From Streptomyces sp. XD-27 (GTDB lineage: Bacteria > Actinomycetota > Actinomycetes > Streptomycetales > Streptomycetaceae), in the NCBI RefSeq assembly GCF_030553055.1, contig NZ_CP130713.1, forward strand, positions 7,485,391-7,549,390: 64,000 bases of DNA. The letters are read 5' to 3'. A program made the position numbers and the translations under genes. The notes beneath the pieces were generated by a model. It was not told the DNA's origin. It searched no databases and worked only from the letters and a program-made list of their open reading frames with translations. Positions 47,377 to 57,289 of the stretch are shown here, in pieces (position 1 is the stretch's first letter; every line of letters begins with the position of its first letter).

Positions 47377-49347
47377 ATGAACCTGAAAGGCCGTGAAATC
47401 GCGCTCTCCGGCAGTTTCGACACTCTCGGGGCGGGCGAGGCCGAGAGACGTCTGGAAGCCGCAGGCGCACACGTGACACACGAGCTCACGCCTTCGACCT
47501 CCGCGATCTTCATAGGACAGGAGACGTCGAGGGACAAGGGCAACAAGGCGTACGTCCAGGGCATACCGACATATGACGAGGCGGCGCTCCTCGCGGCGCT
47601 GACGGTGCTTGAGGGCCCGGCGAGCGGGGATGGTTCCCAGCCCGCTCCCTTGCCGGGCCTTTTCGCGGACCCCGCCGCCCTCGCCGCGGCTGGCCCGGCC
47701 GAGCTGGAGAACCTGCTGACGGACGCGGACTGGACATCCTTCGTTTCCGCCCGCGACCTGCTCCCTTTGCGGGCCCGGCTGACCGCTCTTGAGCGCGACC
47801 ACGGCCTCACCTCGGCGCACCGGCTCGCCACGAACAGGATCCGCGTGCGGGGCACGATGCTCAGCCGCCCCTACGGACACCGCTCAGAAATCACCGCACT
47901 GGCGCTCAGTCCTTCCGGGACTCATCTGGTCACCGGCGACTGGGGTGAGGGCGAGAGTGGCACCGCGCAGGTCTGGGAGGTCGCGACTGGGCGATGCGTC
48001 AACGTCCTGAAGTGGATCGACGGCGGCGTCGGCTGGGACGGCTATGCGCGTACCATGCAGTGGTCGTCTGACGGCCTGCACCTGGGCATGGCCTTCCGCA
48101 CCAACGCGATCGGTGTGTGGGACCCGTTCGGCGAGTCCTCCGAGCCACGTGCGGAGGCCCAGGTGACCAACGGCGCTTCCCGTCCGCCGGCTTGGGCGCT
48201 GCATCCCGATGGGCGCAGCGCCTTTGTCGAGACGGGCAACAAGGACAGTGTCGGTGTGCACGGCTGCCTCGCCCCGTTGGAGCACGGCAAGCTGTTCTGG
48301 CTGGCCGAGGAGGCCGAGATGCCGCACGAGTACATCCTGGCCAAGGGGCCCATACCGGCGAGCGTCCAGGACTGCGGGGAGGAGCTGTGGGTCGACTGGT
48401 CGCCTGTTTGGTCTCCCGACGGAAGCCGGCTGTACGTCGCCAATCGCTCCGAGGCGTTTGTCGTCGACGTCGCCACGGGCGCCCCGCTCTGGTGCACCAG
48501 GGTCGACTGGCTTGCCGAGTGGAGCCCGGACGGACGCTACCTCGCCCATGTCCACCGAGGGCGGCTGCACTTCCGTGACGCGGCTACTGGCCGTCCGGCC
48601 GCCGACCCCGCACCGACCGCCGGGTCACGCTGGAATTTCTCGCTGCACTGGGGCATGCGCGGTGACACGGCCCGACTTGCCGCCGTGCTGAGCGAGAAGG
48701 CGGCCGAACCCGGCGTGGAGGTCTACGGGGACGGGCGGCTCAGCCACCGACTGGCCGTCACCCCTGCGGAGACAGCCCTGGCCCGTGAGAACAAGGACTT
48801 CGCGGTATGGGCATGGGCACCGTCCGGAGACCGGGGAGCTGTTCTCACGGCAGCGGGGGATATCGAGGTCTGGTCGCTGGGCGACAGCGAGCCACGACGA
48901 CTGCACAAGCTCGCCGCCCCGGCCGGTACACAAGGCGTGCTGTGGGGCGCTGACGACGTGATCGTCGCGGTAGGCGAGAAGGTGCTGCGGTTCCTGCGGG
49001 CCGACAACGGCGAAACCGTGGGCGACTATACGTTTCTTCGGGATGCGGACGCTGAGTTGCCGCTCCACGGGGACTATGTCTACGACCACTTCGATGGCAG
49101 AATCCTCGCACTCGACGATCACACCTGGTGTCTACCCGTCGAACCGGACATGGCGATCGCACCACCCGAGCGCCGTGCCGACGTCGAAGCGCACTTGGCC
49201 TGGATCGTCGACCGGCGCTTCGCCTGGCCGCTCCACTGGGGCCGGTTCGACATCTGGCCGGACGCACAGACAGCGGTCGCCAACCTCCGGACGACGTCAC
49301 CGGACACCGGGGAACTGCGGCAGGCCGTCAGGGAGACAGCCGGATAA
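47377..49347 (+). CDS. BRCT-domain protein with WD40-like repeats
   Basis: 656 residues from ATG 47377. Residues 1-75 are a BRCT domain (KGREIALSGSFDTLGAGEAE, RRLEAAGAHVTHELTPSTSA, KGNKAYVQGIPTYDEAALL), as in the C-terminus of bacterial ligase. Residues 160-600 carry WD40/beta-propeller units (GHRSEITALALSPSGTHLVT, VWEVATGRCVNVLKW, MQWSSDGLHLGMAF, DWSPVWSPDGSRLYVANRSE, VDWLAEWSPDGRYLAHVHRG). The combination suggests a scaffold that binds a protein or DNA partner; no enzyme motif is visible. It lies alone between two IS5 remnants, the right one inverted. Confidence 0.85.
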   Translation: MNLKGREIALSGSFDTLGAGEAERRLEAAGAHVTHELTPSTSAIFIGQETSRDKGNKAYVQGIPTYDEAALLAALTVLEGPASGDGSQPAPLPGLFADPAALAAAGPAELENLLTDADWTSFVSARDLLPLRARLTALERDHGLTSAHRLATNRIRVRGTMLSRPYGHRSEITALALSPSGTHLVTGDWGEGESGTAQVWEVATGRCVNVLKWIDGGVGWDGYARTMQWSSDGLHLGMAFRTNAIGVWDPFGESSEPRAEAQVTNGASRPPAWALHPDGRSAFVETGNKDSVGVHGCLAPLEHGKLFWLAEEAEMPHEYILAKGPIPASVQDCGEELWVDWSPVWSPDGSRLYVANRSEAFVVDVATGAPLWCTRVDWLAEWSPDGRYLAHVHRGRLHFRDAATGRPAADPAPTAGSRWNFSLHWGMRGDTARLAAVLSEKAAEPGVEVYGDGRLSHRLAVTPAETALARENKDFAVWAWAPSGDRGAVLTAAGDIEVWSLGDSEPRRLHKLAAPAGTQGVLWGADDVIVAVGEKVLRFLRADNGETVGDYTFLRDADAELPLHGDYVYDHFDGRILALDDHTWCLPVEPDMAIAPPERRADVEAHLAWIVDRRFAWPLHWGRFDIWPDAQTAVANLRTTSPDTGELRQAVRETAG

Positions 49348-49394
49348 GCGACTGTCGCCCGGTCAATCAGGCGGACACAACGGCCAAGCACCGG

Positions 49395-49570
49395 CACATC
49401 ACCAGCTGTTGCAGGAGCTGCAGGAGCTTGTCGAGCATGATCCGAACGTTGGTACGCGGGCGGTGGCAGCGCAGGGGCGGTCTGGGTGGTAGACCGGCTG
49501 CACGGGCAGCAGTGCCGAGAATTGGTCCCACAGTGATTCGGTCAGCCATATCAACAGGGCAGGCACAGGT
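49395..49570 (-). pseudogene. IS5-type transposase N-terminal remnant
   Basis: Within the 485-nt gap after the BRCT-WD40 gene, a minus-strand frame has PLRCHRPRTNVRIMLDKLLQ, similar to the LGCHRPRIxDRxVFDKLVQVL start of Streptomyces IS5 transposases. Short and degraded; low confidence. The rest of 49348-49832 shows nothing else. Confidence 0.4.
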
Positions 49571-49832
49571 CTCCCCGGGGATCACAGAGCGTCGCGACTT
49601 TATGATCATCAAGACCTGAGCCTGCGCTGCTCGCGAGCGCCCCTCCCCGTACCTATCTGCGCGGCCTCTAAGTTGTCAGTTCCCAGATTCTTGCGATCTT
49701 CCGGAGCGGGTCGTACTCGGGCTTCCTACGCAGGTCGGTATGACATGGGGATAGTCGCTCGCACGTGGGTCGGACCGCTCGCAGGCTGGGAATGAAAGCG
49801 CACGGGACGCTTGGGCGGTGGGGGAGGTGGCG

Positions 49833-50529
49833 GTGAGCGGGAGACCGCGGTTGCGGGTGGCCGGTGCGCTGGTGGGGGTCACCGCTTCGGTGCTGACGTG
49901 GGGCTGGCCGTGGTGACGGTGGTGCTCGTTCCCGCGTGGTGGCCTCACCCAGCGGTGGTCGTTGTTGCGGGGCTGCTGCTTCTCGGTGTGGGGTTCGCGC
50001 TGATCGCTGTGTGCTTCATCCGTCTTGGTCCTTGGCACTTCGGGGTGGCGGCAATCGTGGAGTGTCTGCTGGCCGTGGGGTTGCTGATGTTTCTCGACCA
50101 GGCCGTGCTCGACGTGTGGGGCGAGCGGCTGGAGACCGTTGTCACCAAGGCCGTTCGGCATGAGAGGACCGCGCCGACGGGGAAGGTCACCGGAGTCTGG
50201 TGGGAGTGTTCGCTGGAGCGGCTCGACGGTACGGAACTCGAACGGAACCTCAGGGAGTCGGACTTCGTCCCGCTGGGGGAGGCGTGCCCCGCCGGCGCGG
50301 AGGCAGGAGACCGGCTCGTGGTGTACGCGGTGCCCGGAGGGTTCGCCGCGCCGCAGACGAACGCCCTGTCGGGGGTGTCTGGCTGGTTGTCGCGTTCACC
50401 GCTACCGCAACAGCAGCGGCGGCGACGTTCACGGCTGTCGGAATGACGCGCGCGGGTGCGCCGAAAGCGGGGTGGATCCTGCGTCTCATACGGGGCCGGG
50501 CAGAAGAATCGCCGCCGGCCCGCACCTGA
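49833..50529 (+). CDS. Hypothetical membrane protein (frameshifted)
   Basis: About 232 residues if two one-base gaps (near 49905 and 50375) are closed; the 697-nt length fits two missing bases. GTG 49833 is preceded by GGGGAGG. Predicted helices: RVAGALVGVTASVLT, AVVTVVLVPAWW, AVVVVAGLLLLGVGFALIAV and FGVAAIVECLLAVGLLMFLD. A soluble domain (VTGVWWECSLERLDGTELER, GDRLVVYAVPGGFAAP) precedes a last helix (VVAFTATATAAAATFTAVGM). No family recognised. Confidence 0.55.
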
Positions 50530-50670
50530 CGCAGGCGGCGTGCAGCAGCCGCATCGCAGGACAGGGTGTGCGATGTCGACCGCGGCTCGTGCATCCCCCA
50601 GGAAGCCCGCCGTGCTGTCCACGCGGCTGTCGGCTCGGGCGCTCGAAGGGCTTCCTGGCGGCACGGCCGG

Positions 50671-50985
50671 TCAGTCCCCGTCGTCGACCCACCTCTCGCC
50701 GCATCGTCGGCACCTGCCGCCCCACCATGGGGTATCCCAGTCCTGCTCGGTGACGACGTCGCTGACCGCCTCGCCGCACCGCCGACAGATCTGTGCGTAG
50801 TCGCAGGGCGTGGCCGTTCGGTTCGGGGTGACATAGTCCGGCCGCTGCGCCACCGGGAGGCAGCCCACTGCGACGAGGCGGTTCACGTGCCGGACCCACC
50901 CGAATTGGTGTCCGCACCGGACGCAGGCCACAACCCTCCGGCACGGATGAACCGTCAGCTTCTCGCGCCCGTACTCGTGCAGCAC
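50671..50985 (-). CDS. Possible small zinc-ribbon protein
   Basis: 104-residue frame with three CxxC pairs: ACVRCGHQFGWVRHVN, QICRRCGEAVSDVV and GRCRRCGERWVDDGD at the C-terminus. Such spacing suggests a zinc-binding protein. The start (ATG 50985) has no clear ribosome site, and it immediately adjoins the IS1380 remnant, so it may be only a remnant itself. Confidence 0.4.
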   Translation of the reverse strand: MLHEYGREKLTVHPCRRVVACVRCGHQFGWVRHVNRLVAVGCLPVAQRPDYVTPNRTATPCDYAQICRRCGEAVSDVVTEQDWDTPWWGGRCRRCGERWVDDGD

Positions 50986-51014
50986 ACCGGAACGCCGGAG
51001 CCGATCGCAGATGG

Positions 51015-51675
51015 GCCGGGGTCCAGGCCGAGGCCGGAACCCTTAGGACGGCCTGGTGGATCTGCTCGGTGATGGTCATGCCGACTGAGTACGACAGCCA
51101 CCTCCCGCGCCGGGCGAGCCAGGCCACGAACTCGTGCGTCCCACCACCGGAATCGGTACGGATGAGTGTCTGGCGTCCGCGCCGGTGGTTCTTCGCCAGC
51201 TGAGCCAGAGCGAGTTGGGCGGTTTCGATGTGGTCGGCTGCGGTGTTGCTGCCCGCGTTGCCCGGTCGCAGCAGGGCTGCGACCGGCTCCCCGCTCCCGC
51301 CGCTGCCGTGGTCGACGAACGCCATCAGTGGGTGATGGCCATAGGTCTTCTTCCAAGTCGCGGCGGCGTCCTGCTTGTCGGAGTGGGCCAGGACCAGCAC
51401 GCCATCCAGATCCACGATCACCTGACCGTCCGTACCCGGCGCCGCCGAACCGGCCATTTTCCCGACCTGTTCCCGGACTTCGGCGCGCGGACCGGACTGC
51501 CGTCAGGGCCTCGGCCCGGCCGCCGCGAGAGCATCGATCAGGCTGAGACGGTCGGATCGGAGGCCACCGGCCCGAACACGGCCGGCTCCGCCCGCAGCGT
51601 CCCGACATCGGCCAGGCAGTCCCCGCCCAGCGCGACCGCAAGAGCCACATCCAGAAGGATCTTCCCCGGATCATG
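51015..51675 (-). pseudogene. IS1380-family transposase remnant
   Basis: Minus-strand pieces in order: KILLDVALAVALGGDCLADV, then after a frame change VIVDLDGVLVLAHSDKQDAA, WKKTYGHHPLMAFVDHG, EPVAALLRPGNAGSNTAADH and RRGRQTLIRTDSGGGTHEFV, ending SAWTPA. This is the first half of the IS1380 DDE domain. The N-terminal 50-60 residues and the C-terminal half are missing. It interrupts an NRPS remnant on its right. Confidence 0.82.
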
Positions 51676-52163
51676 CGCCGCCCGTTGCTTCCGCCGGCAA
51701 CCCGTCGACGGCCGAGCTGCTGGCGCGGGTCCGGGAGGCGGATCTGGAGTTCCTTGCTCGCCAGGAAACGCGGTTCGACCAGGTGGTGGAGGTCGTGACG
51801 CCGCCCAGGTCCAGGGCCTACCACCCGCTCTTCCAGGTCCTGCTCGCGTTCCAGGTCGAGCCACCGCGGCTTCCCGAGGCGCCGGGTCTGACCGTACGCC
51901 ATCGCGAACTGGCAACGGACACCGTCAAGTTCGACCTGACGTTCACCTTGACTGAACACCCGGAGAGCGGCAGTGGCGGCCCGGGCGGGATCACGGGCGG
52001 GATCGAGTACGCGGCCGACCTCTTTGGGGAGACGACGGCCCGTTGGCTGTTGGACGGCCTGGTCGCTCTGTTGCGGGCCGCGGTGGAGCAGCCGGACAGG
52101 CCCGTCGGGGCGGTGGAGCTCGCCGACCGGCCCGCCCCTGACCGGTCGGCGCCCGCGCACTGA
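51676..52163 (+). pseudogene. NRPS condensation-domain remnant (C-terminal part)
   Basis: Plus-strand frame without a start reads STAELLARVREADLEFLARQ, FDQVVEVVTPPRSRAYHPLF, QVLLAFQVEPPRLPEAPGLT and KFDLTFTLTEHPE, then GGIEYAADLFGETTARWLLD. This is the second half of an NRPS condensation domain (the HPLFQVLLAFQ region onward), ending at a stop at 52163 with no following adenylation domain. The 5' side is cut by the IS1380 remnant. Probably part of the same decayed cluster as 52251-56560. Confidence 0.82.
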
Positions 52164-52189
52164 ACGGGCGCACCCCACCGCGCGCAAGG

Positions 52190-52241
52190 CCGTCCGCCCC
52201 CGGACCGGCCCCCACTGGCGGGGCGGCCCGAGGGCGGACGG
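52190..52241. terminator. Hairpin between convergent genes, possible bidirectional terminator
   Basis: CCGTCCGCCC at 52190-52199 pairs perfectly with GGGCGGACGG at 52232-52241, with further GC-rich pairing inside. It lies between the NRPS remnant stop (52163, plus) and the MATE gene stop (52251, minus). No U-tract, as usual in this GC range. Confidence 0.55.
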
Positions 52242-52250
52242 GCCGACGGG

Positions 52251-53597
52251 TCAGACCGGCACCGGGGCCGCGACCGCCAGGGCGCTGTAACGACGGAAGC
52301 ACCAGCCCTGGGCCGCGATCAGGACCAGGTTGACCACCGCCAGCGTGCCCCACAGTGCGGTGAGGCCGCCGCCGGCCGCCGCCGGTCCGGCCAAGACGGC
52401 CAACACGCCGTAGCAGGCCGCGAAGCAGAGCATGCTCGGCAGGGTCCGCCGGACACCGATCAGCCCGAAGCCGAACAGGGCCTGGAAGGCGTCCGCCAGG
52501 GTCGCCGCCAGCACGAGCGGCAGCAGGTCCACCAAGCCGTCCCGCACTCCGGGGTCCGTGCTGAACACCGCCAGCACGGGCCCGCGCGCCACCGTGAGCA
52601 GTCCGCCGAGCAACAGCACCGCCCCGGCGGCGACGACCAGCCCTGACACCGCCCCGGCCCGCACACCCGCCAGGTCATGCTCCTTCAGCCGCTCCGCCAC
52701 CACCGGCACGAGGGCCTGCCCGACCGCCACGGCCGCGGTGAACATCAGGTTCACCAGCGACACCGCGACGCTGTGCACGGCGGCTGCCTCCGTGTTGATT
52801 CGGGTGGCTGAGAAGGCCAGCGCGCCCAGGACCGCGAACTTGATCAGTACGGTGGCGGCCAGCGGAATGCCGACCCGGGCCAGCCCGATCACCTGTGCTG
52901 GCTGCGGGCGCCCCAACCTCAGGGAGTGACCTGCCAGTTGTGGTGACCGTCGGAGCGCGACCTGCGCGACCACGGCGCTGATCGCACTGGAGGCCAGCAT
53001 CGCGATCCCGGCGCCCGCCAGACCGAGGGAGGGCAGCGGACCGGGGCCGCCGACCAGGAGCAGCGACAGCACCACGGCCGACCCCGTGCCGGCCAGTCCG
53101 GCGCGCATCACCAGGTGGCCCCGGCCCAGCCCGATCAGGGCGGAGCCCGCCGTGGTCGACACCGCGGTCAACAAGGTGGCCGCCGCCAGCAGGACCGGGA
53201 ACAGGCCGAGCTGATCGAGGGTGGCGTCCGGCACGCCCCCGACCCGGCCGATCCACGGCACCGCCGCGACCGCGACGGCGCCCAGACCACCGGTGGCCAC
53301 GGCCAGCCACATCCCGTTGCGCAGGACCGAGACGAGCTGCGCCGGTTCGTCCTGGTGCTCCGTCACGAAGGGCATCACACCGCGTTGCGCGCCGGCGATC
53401 GCCGCGGTGGCCGGGCCGAAGACGGCCATGGTCACGGCGAGACCCGCCAATGCCGCGGTCTTGTGGTGGCCCAGGACGGCGGTGTCCACCACAGCGCCCG
53501 CCGAGGCCGAGATCATCGACAAGTAGAGCGGCAGCGCGGCCGCGGCGATCTGCCTGATCAGTGCCGCGGTCACTGGCCGCCCGTTGTTCGTTGTCAC
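52251..53597 (-). CDS. MATE-family multidrug exporter
   Basis: 448 residues, about twelve membrane helices, intact. Start GTG 53597 (VTTNNGRPVTAALIRQIAAA), eight bases after AGGAG. Typical MATE features: N-terminal ALPLYLSMISASAGAVVDTA, VLGHHKTAALAGLAVTMAVF, an internal repeat from ARVGIPLAATVLIKFAVLGA and VAVGQALVPVVAERLKE. It exports small molecules by Na+/H+ antiport. Position within a decayed NRPS-type cluster (thioesterase, LLM monooxygenase, condensation protein upstream on the same strand) suggests it exported that cluster's product. Confidence 0.92.
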   Translation of the reverse strand: MTTNNGRPVTAALIRQIAAAALPLYLSMISASAGAVVDTAVLGHHKTAALAGLAVTMAVFGPATAAIAGAQRGVMPFVTEHQDEPAQLVSVLRNGMWLAVATGGLGAVAVAAVPWIGRVGGVPDATLDQLGLFPVLLAAATLLTAVSTTAGSALIGLGRGHLVMRAGLAGTGSAVVLSLLLVGGPGPLPSLGLAGAGIAMLASSAISAVVAQVALRRSPQLAGHSLRLGRPQPAQVIGLARVGIPLAATVLIKFAVLGALAFSATRINTEAAAVHSVAVSLVNLMFTAAVAVGQALVPVVAERLKEHDLAGVRAGAVSGLVVAAGAVLLLGGLLTVARGPVLAVFSTDPGVRDGLVDLLPLVLAATLADAFQALFGFGLIGVRRTLPSMLCFAACYGVLAVLAGPAAAGGGLTALWGTLAVVNLVLIAAQGWCFRRYSALAVAAPVPV

Positions 53598-53639
53598 TGA
53601 AAGTGCTCCTGTCCGATCTTCGTGGATGTCCAACCCGGG

Positions 53640-54050
53640 TGCGTGGGCAGGGCCTTGGGCAGCGGGCCCGGCTGCGTGGCCCATCACGCCGCCGGTCGGG
53701 CGGTCCCACCGCTGGCGAGCGGCGCACCGGCTCCGGTCCGCGCGGCCGGAGCCGGTCGAGCTCAGCGTCGATGCGATCCGCCACCTCCTCGACCCGGTCG
53801 ACGAGGGAGAGATGGCCGCCCGCGAAGGCGTGGCCGGTCATCGGCTGCCGGAACGCCCCGCACCAGCCGTCCGGCGAGGCCACCGGGTCGGCCAGGCTGC
53901 GGAAGACCGCGCCGCGGGTCCGGCGCAGCTGCGCGCCCGCGGTGGCCCGGTGGCCGTCGGCCACGGCGAAGTCGGCCCGCAGGACCCCGAGCAGGTAGTC
54001 GCGCAGCGACAGCCTCCCGACCGCGGCCGCCGCCGAACGCATGGACGAGC
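53640..54050 (-). pseudogene. Type II thioesterase C-terminal remnant
   Basis: Minus-strand frame reads SLRDYLLGVLRADFAVADGH, SLADPVASPDGWCGAFRQPM and TGHAFAGGHLSLVDRVEEVA, then ADRIDAELDRLRP. This matches the C-terminal third of NRPS/PKS type II thioesterases (LRADF...; the GGHF/L with catalytic His). The GxSxG nucleophile part is absent, and the frame differs from that of the upstream monooxygenase, so the N-terminal part was deleted. Confidence 0.6.
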
Positions 54051-54089
54051 CGCTGATACGGCCCTGCCGAGCCGCCTGCGTGGTGCAGG

Positions 54090-55168
54090 ACCAGCAGCTG
54101 CCGCGGTCCCCTCGGTGCCGACCCGGATCCGGGGCGCTGACAGCTCGGCGCATCGGCGGTTCAACTCGGCCAGGGTCTCAAGGCCGTGCAGGACCTCGTC
54201 GGTGCCGATGCCGAAGTCGATGAGACAGCCGATCTCGTCGCCCCCGATCTCGGCCAGCGCCTCGATCAGCGGTAGTGCGTCCGCCGGCGAGCCAAGCAGG
54301 CAGCGATCGCGGGAGAAGTCCTGGTAGGCGAGTTCCAGCAGCTCCTCAAGTGCCTTGTCGCCGGTACTGTCGTCGGCCGGAGCGGCAGACTTGAGGCCGA
54401 ACAGGCTGAGTGAGGAGCGCATGTAGGCCATGAGCGGGCCCCTGGCGAGGTTTAGGGCCCGCTGGCGGTCGGGCCCGAGATGGGTGTGCACCATGACGCA
54501 GACGCGTTCCCGCTCCATGCCGTGGCTGTGCGTGGTCAGGGCGTCGGTGTATCCGGCCAGGTTCTCCTCCAGTTCGTCCAGTGACTGACCGAGCAGATGG
54601 GTCAGCACCCCGGCACCCAGCTCCCCGGCCAGTGCATAGGTCTGTGGCGAGCCCGCCGCCGTGATCCACAGCGGCAACCCGCCGTGCCGAGGCGTTGGGT
54701 AGGTCCGGACGGGATAGCGGCGCCCCCCCGGGCCGGTGCGCTCGACGGCGGCACCGGACCAGAGCCGGAGCACCTCGCCGATCCCCCGGCGCATCTCTTC
54801 CTTGGCCTCGGCGAAGCGCTGTGGTGCGAGGGCGAAGTCCTGCGGATTCCACCGGAGGCGAACGCCACCTCGGCCCGGCCGCCGGAGAGGCGGTCCACCA
54901 CGGCCCATTCCTCGGCGACCCGCAGCGGATCGTGCAGCGGCAGCACCACGCTGCCGGCCCGCACCGCGACCCGGCGGGTGACCGCGGCGACCGCCGCCCC
55001 CGTGACCGCCGGGTTGGGGAAGGGCGCGCCGAACGGATGGAAGTGTCACTCCGGTGTCCAGACGGCCGAGAAGCCCTCGGCGTCGGCGAACCTGGACGCC
55101 TCGATGAGCAGCCGATACTGCTCGTCGGGGTCGTCCCCGTTGGCGAAGAAGAACAGGCTGAACCTCAT
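54090..55168 (-). pseudogene. LLM-class flavin monooxygenase, MupA family (nonsense codon and frameshift)
   Basis: Flavin-dependent monooxygenase-like protein of the MupA/Atu3640 type, which occur in NRPS/PKS pathways. Start ATG 55168 overlaps the condensation gene stop (ATGA). It reads MRFSLFFFANGDDPDEQYRL, SRFADAEGFSAVWTPE, then a TGA where relatives have Arg, then HFHPFGAPFPNPAVTGAAVA, VVLPLHDPLRVAEEWAVVDR and VAFASG. A one-base gap near 54858 follows before WNPQDFALAPQRFAEAKEEM and onward to GIGTDEVLHGLETLAELNRR. Fold and residues are otherwise well kept, so decay is recent. The frame runs on without a stop to 53838 out of register with the thioesterase remnant. Confidence 0.82.
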
Positions 55169-56560
55169 ACGTCCTCACTCGTGCCGTCGGTGTCCGGGCA
55201 GCCGTCGGCCCGCGCCTGCGGATCGAACACCAGCGCGTAGAGAGCGGTCCGGTACGCCGAGAGCAGCACCGCCGCGCCGGGGCCGTCGGCCCGGGACCGG
55301 GCGTGCACCCGGAACCCGTCAGCGCCGTCCACGACCGAGAAGTGCACGCGCACACCCGGCTGGAGCGGCTCGGGCCCCACCCAACGCGCCCCTTCCCGCC
55401 GAAGGTGACGTCCTCGCCGTTGTCCCAGGCATAGCCGAACACCACGTCCGGTTCACAGGCGAGAGATGGATCCGCGGCCGCCACGTCCGCGTACGGCACG
55501 GGGCGGACGCTCCCGATCCGGTCGAGGGTGGCGAGCACGGCCGACAGGACGGCGCCGACCGGCTGCCCGGGACGGATCGCGACGGGCAGCGGCACGATGT
55601 CGGCGAACGCGCCGACGGACGTCTCCAGTCCGGCTGCGGCCCGGCCGTCCCACGGCAGGGCGATCCGCAGCTCGCCCCCTCGGCCACGGCCGCGGCGATG
55701 GCGAAGGCGGTGAGCTGGACGGCGTACGGCGCGATCCCGTCCCGGGCGCAGGCCGACCGGATCGCGGCGTGCAGCTCCGGCCTCGGGGCCCATGGGGACT
55801 CGGTGTCCCTGCCGATGACCTCGCCCCGGCTTCGGCCGACGCCCCGCTCGAATCCGCGAAGCCGGCCGGGGACCGGTCCCGGCCGCCCAGCAGGCCGCGC
55901 CACACCTCGGCGGCGTGCTTCGCCGGCACGCTGCCGGGCAGCTCGTGACGCCAGGTCGGCTGCCCTAGGAATCCCCGGTCCTCCGGGCCCAGGGGCCCGG
56001 GTCCTGATAGGCGGTGGACAGATCGTGGCACAGGCTCAGCAGTCCGAGGCCGTCCAGTGCCAGCGGGTGCACGGTCAGGGCCAGGAGCGTGGGCCGTCCT
56101 GCGGCGCGGAGAGCATCAGCCGCAGCAGCGGATCCCTGCGAGGGTCGGGCACGCGGGCCTGCGCCGAGCGGTGCAGCCAGGCCGGGCGGTTCGCGGGCTC
56201 GACGGACCGCCCGGGCGTCACTTCTGCGAGAAAGAGGTCGAGATCGTCGAGTGGGCGCACCCGCAGTGCGCTGCCGTCGGGTTCGGCGCACAGGCGAAGG
56301 GCCGGGTGGCGCCGCAGGACCGCCTCCAGCGCGAGGCGCAGCCGCCGGGGCTCCGGCGGGGTGGCGAGTTCCAGGACGAAGGTCTTGCTCCCCGCTGCCG
56401 CCCCGGGTGGGCGAGGCGGCGCTCCGGGCGGCAGGACGGGCGGCGGTCCGTCGGCCGGCAGCTCCTGGAGCCGTCCGCCGTCGTGGGGACCGCCGAAGTC
56501 GCGTCCGCGAGCAGCCGGGCCACCTCCCGGCGGTGCGGCAGCGGTAGAACTCCGCGACGG
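55165..56560 (-). pseudogene. Stand-alone NRPS condensation-domain protein, multiply frameshifted
   Basis: Pieces in order on the minus strand: [60 protein letters not shown] (HPxxxDG in place of HHxxxDG), PTWRHELPGSVPAKHAAEVW, LHAAIRSACARDGIAPYAVQ, then LETSVGAFADIVPLPVAIRP, EPDVVFGYAWDNGEDVTFGG and EPLQPGVRVHFSVVDGADGF. Together they make one condensation-type domain of roughly 460 residues with at least four frame changes. The 5' end merges into an nrdR fragment, so the original start is lost. Confidence 0.72.
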
Positions 56561-56574
56561 TGAGCTGCACGCGA

Positions 56575-56926
56575 AGCGCAGGTAGGCGACGAGGTCGAGG
56601 TCCTTGAGCGGGCCGAGTATGGCGAGCCCCATGTCATGGGTGGACAGCTCGGCGCTGCCGGTGGCGCGCACGGCCTCCTCGACCCGCTGACCGAGCTGCG
56701 CCAGTGCGTCCTCGGTGACCGGGCGGCCCTGGCACGCCTTGCGCACGCCGGAGATGACCTTGTTGCGACTGAAGGGCTCGGTGACCCCGTTCCGCTTGAT
56801 CACCATCAGTGACGCGGTCTCGGCGGTTGTGAACCGCCGGGAGCAGTCCGGGCACTGGCGGCGTCTTCGGATCGAGCAGCCGTCATCAGTGGTCCGGCTG
56901 TCGACGACGCGCGACCGGCGGCCCAT
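56575..56926 (-). pseudogene. nrdR: NrdR repressor fragment
   Basis: Reads [80 protein letters not shown] and [20 protein letters not shown] up to [11 protein letters not shown]. This is an almost perfect Streptomyces NrdR (ribonucleotide reductase repressor) ATP-cone region. It lacks the first zinc CPxC pair at the N-terminus and the last 25-30 residues, both replaced by unrelated sequence. Therefore not a functional zinc-finger repressor; the chromosomal nrdR is expected elsewhere. Confidence 0.85.
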
Positions 56927-57289
56927 CGCTGATCAGCGTCTGAGTGAACCGCTGCGCATGTCAGTCAGGGGCACGGTGAGGTGTGGGCCGCGCGTGCCGG
57001 GCGGCGAGAACGCGGTCCACGCCGAGGTCGCCGCCCTTGCGAGCTGCACGCCGACCGTCTCCACCGGGGATACAACAAGGTGCTCATCCCGCCCGGACGC
57101 GCTGGCGTCATGCTGCGCTGGGCGACGCCCCGGCCGGTCTCCGAGGCGATGTTGCTGCACCACGTGGTCGATGTTCCGAAGGCTGTCGTCCGGGCACTGC
57201 CCGGGGACCCACGGAGACGAGACAGTGCTCGCCCCGGCGTGCCCAGCCGGTGGTCATCGGCCCAACGCGCCCGTTAGGCGTTATAACTC
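56927..57289. other. Intergenic stretch without recognised genes
   Basis: About 360 nt between the nrdR fragment and the immunity gene. Open frames have shadow composition only. Confidence 0.45.

Noticed and set aside
54597..56585. Plus-strand open frame of 662 codons
   Set aside because: Shadow of the decayed monooxygenase and condensation genes; the minus strand gives family motifs in order.
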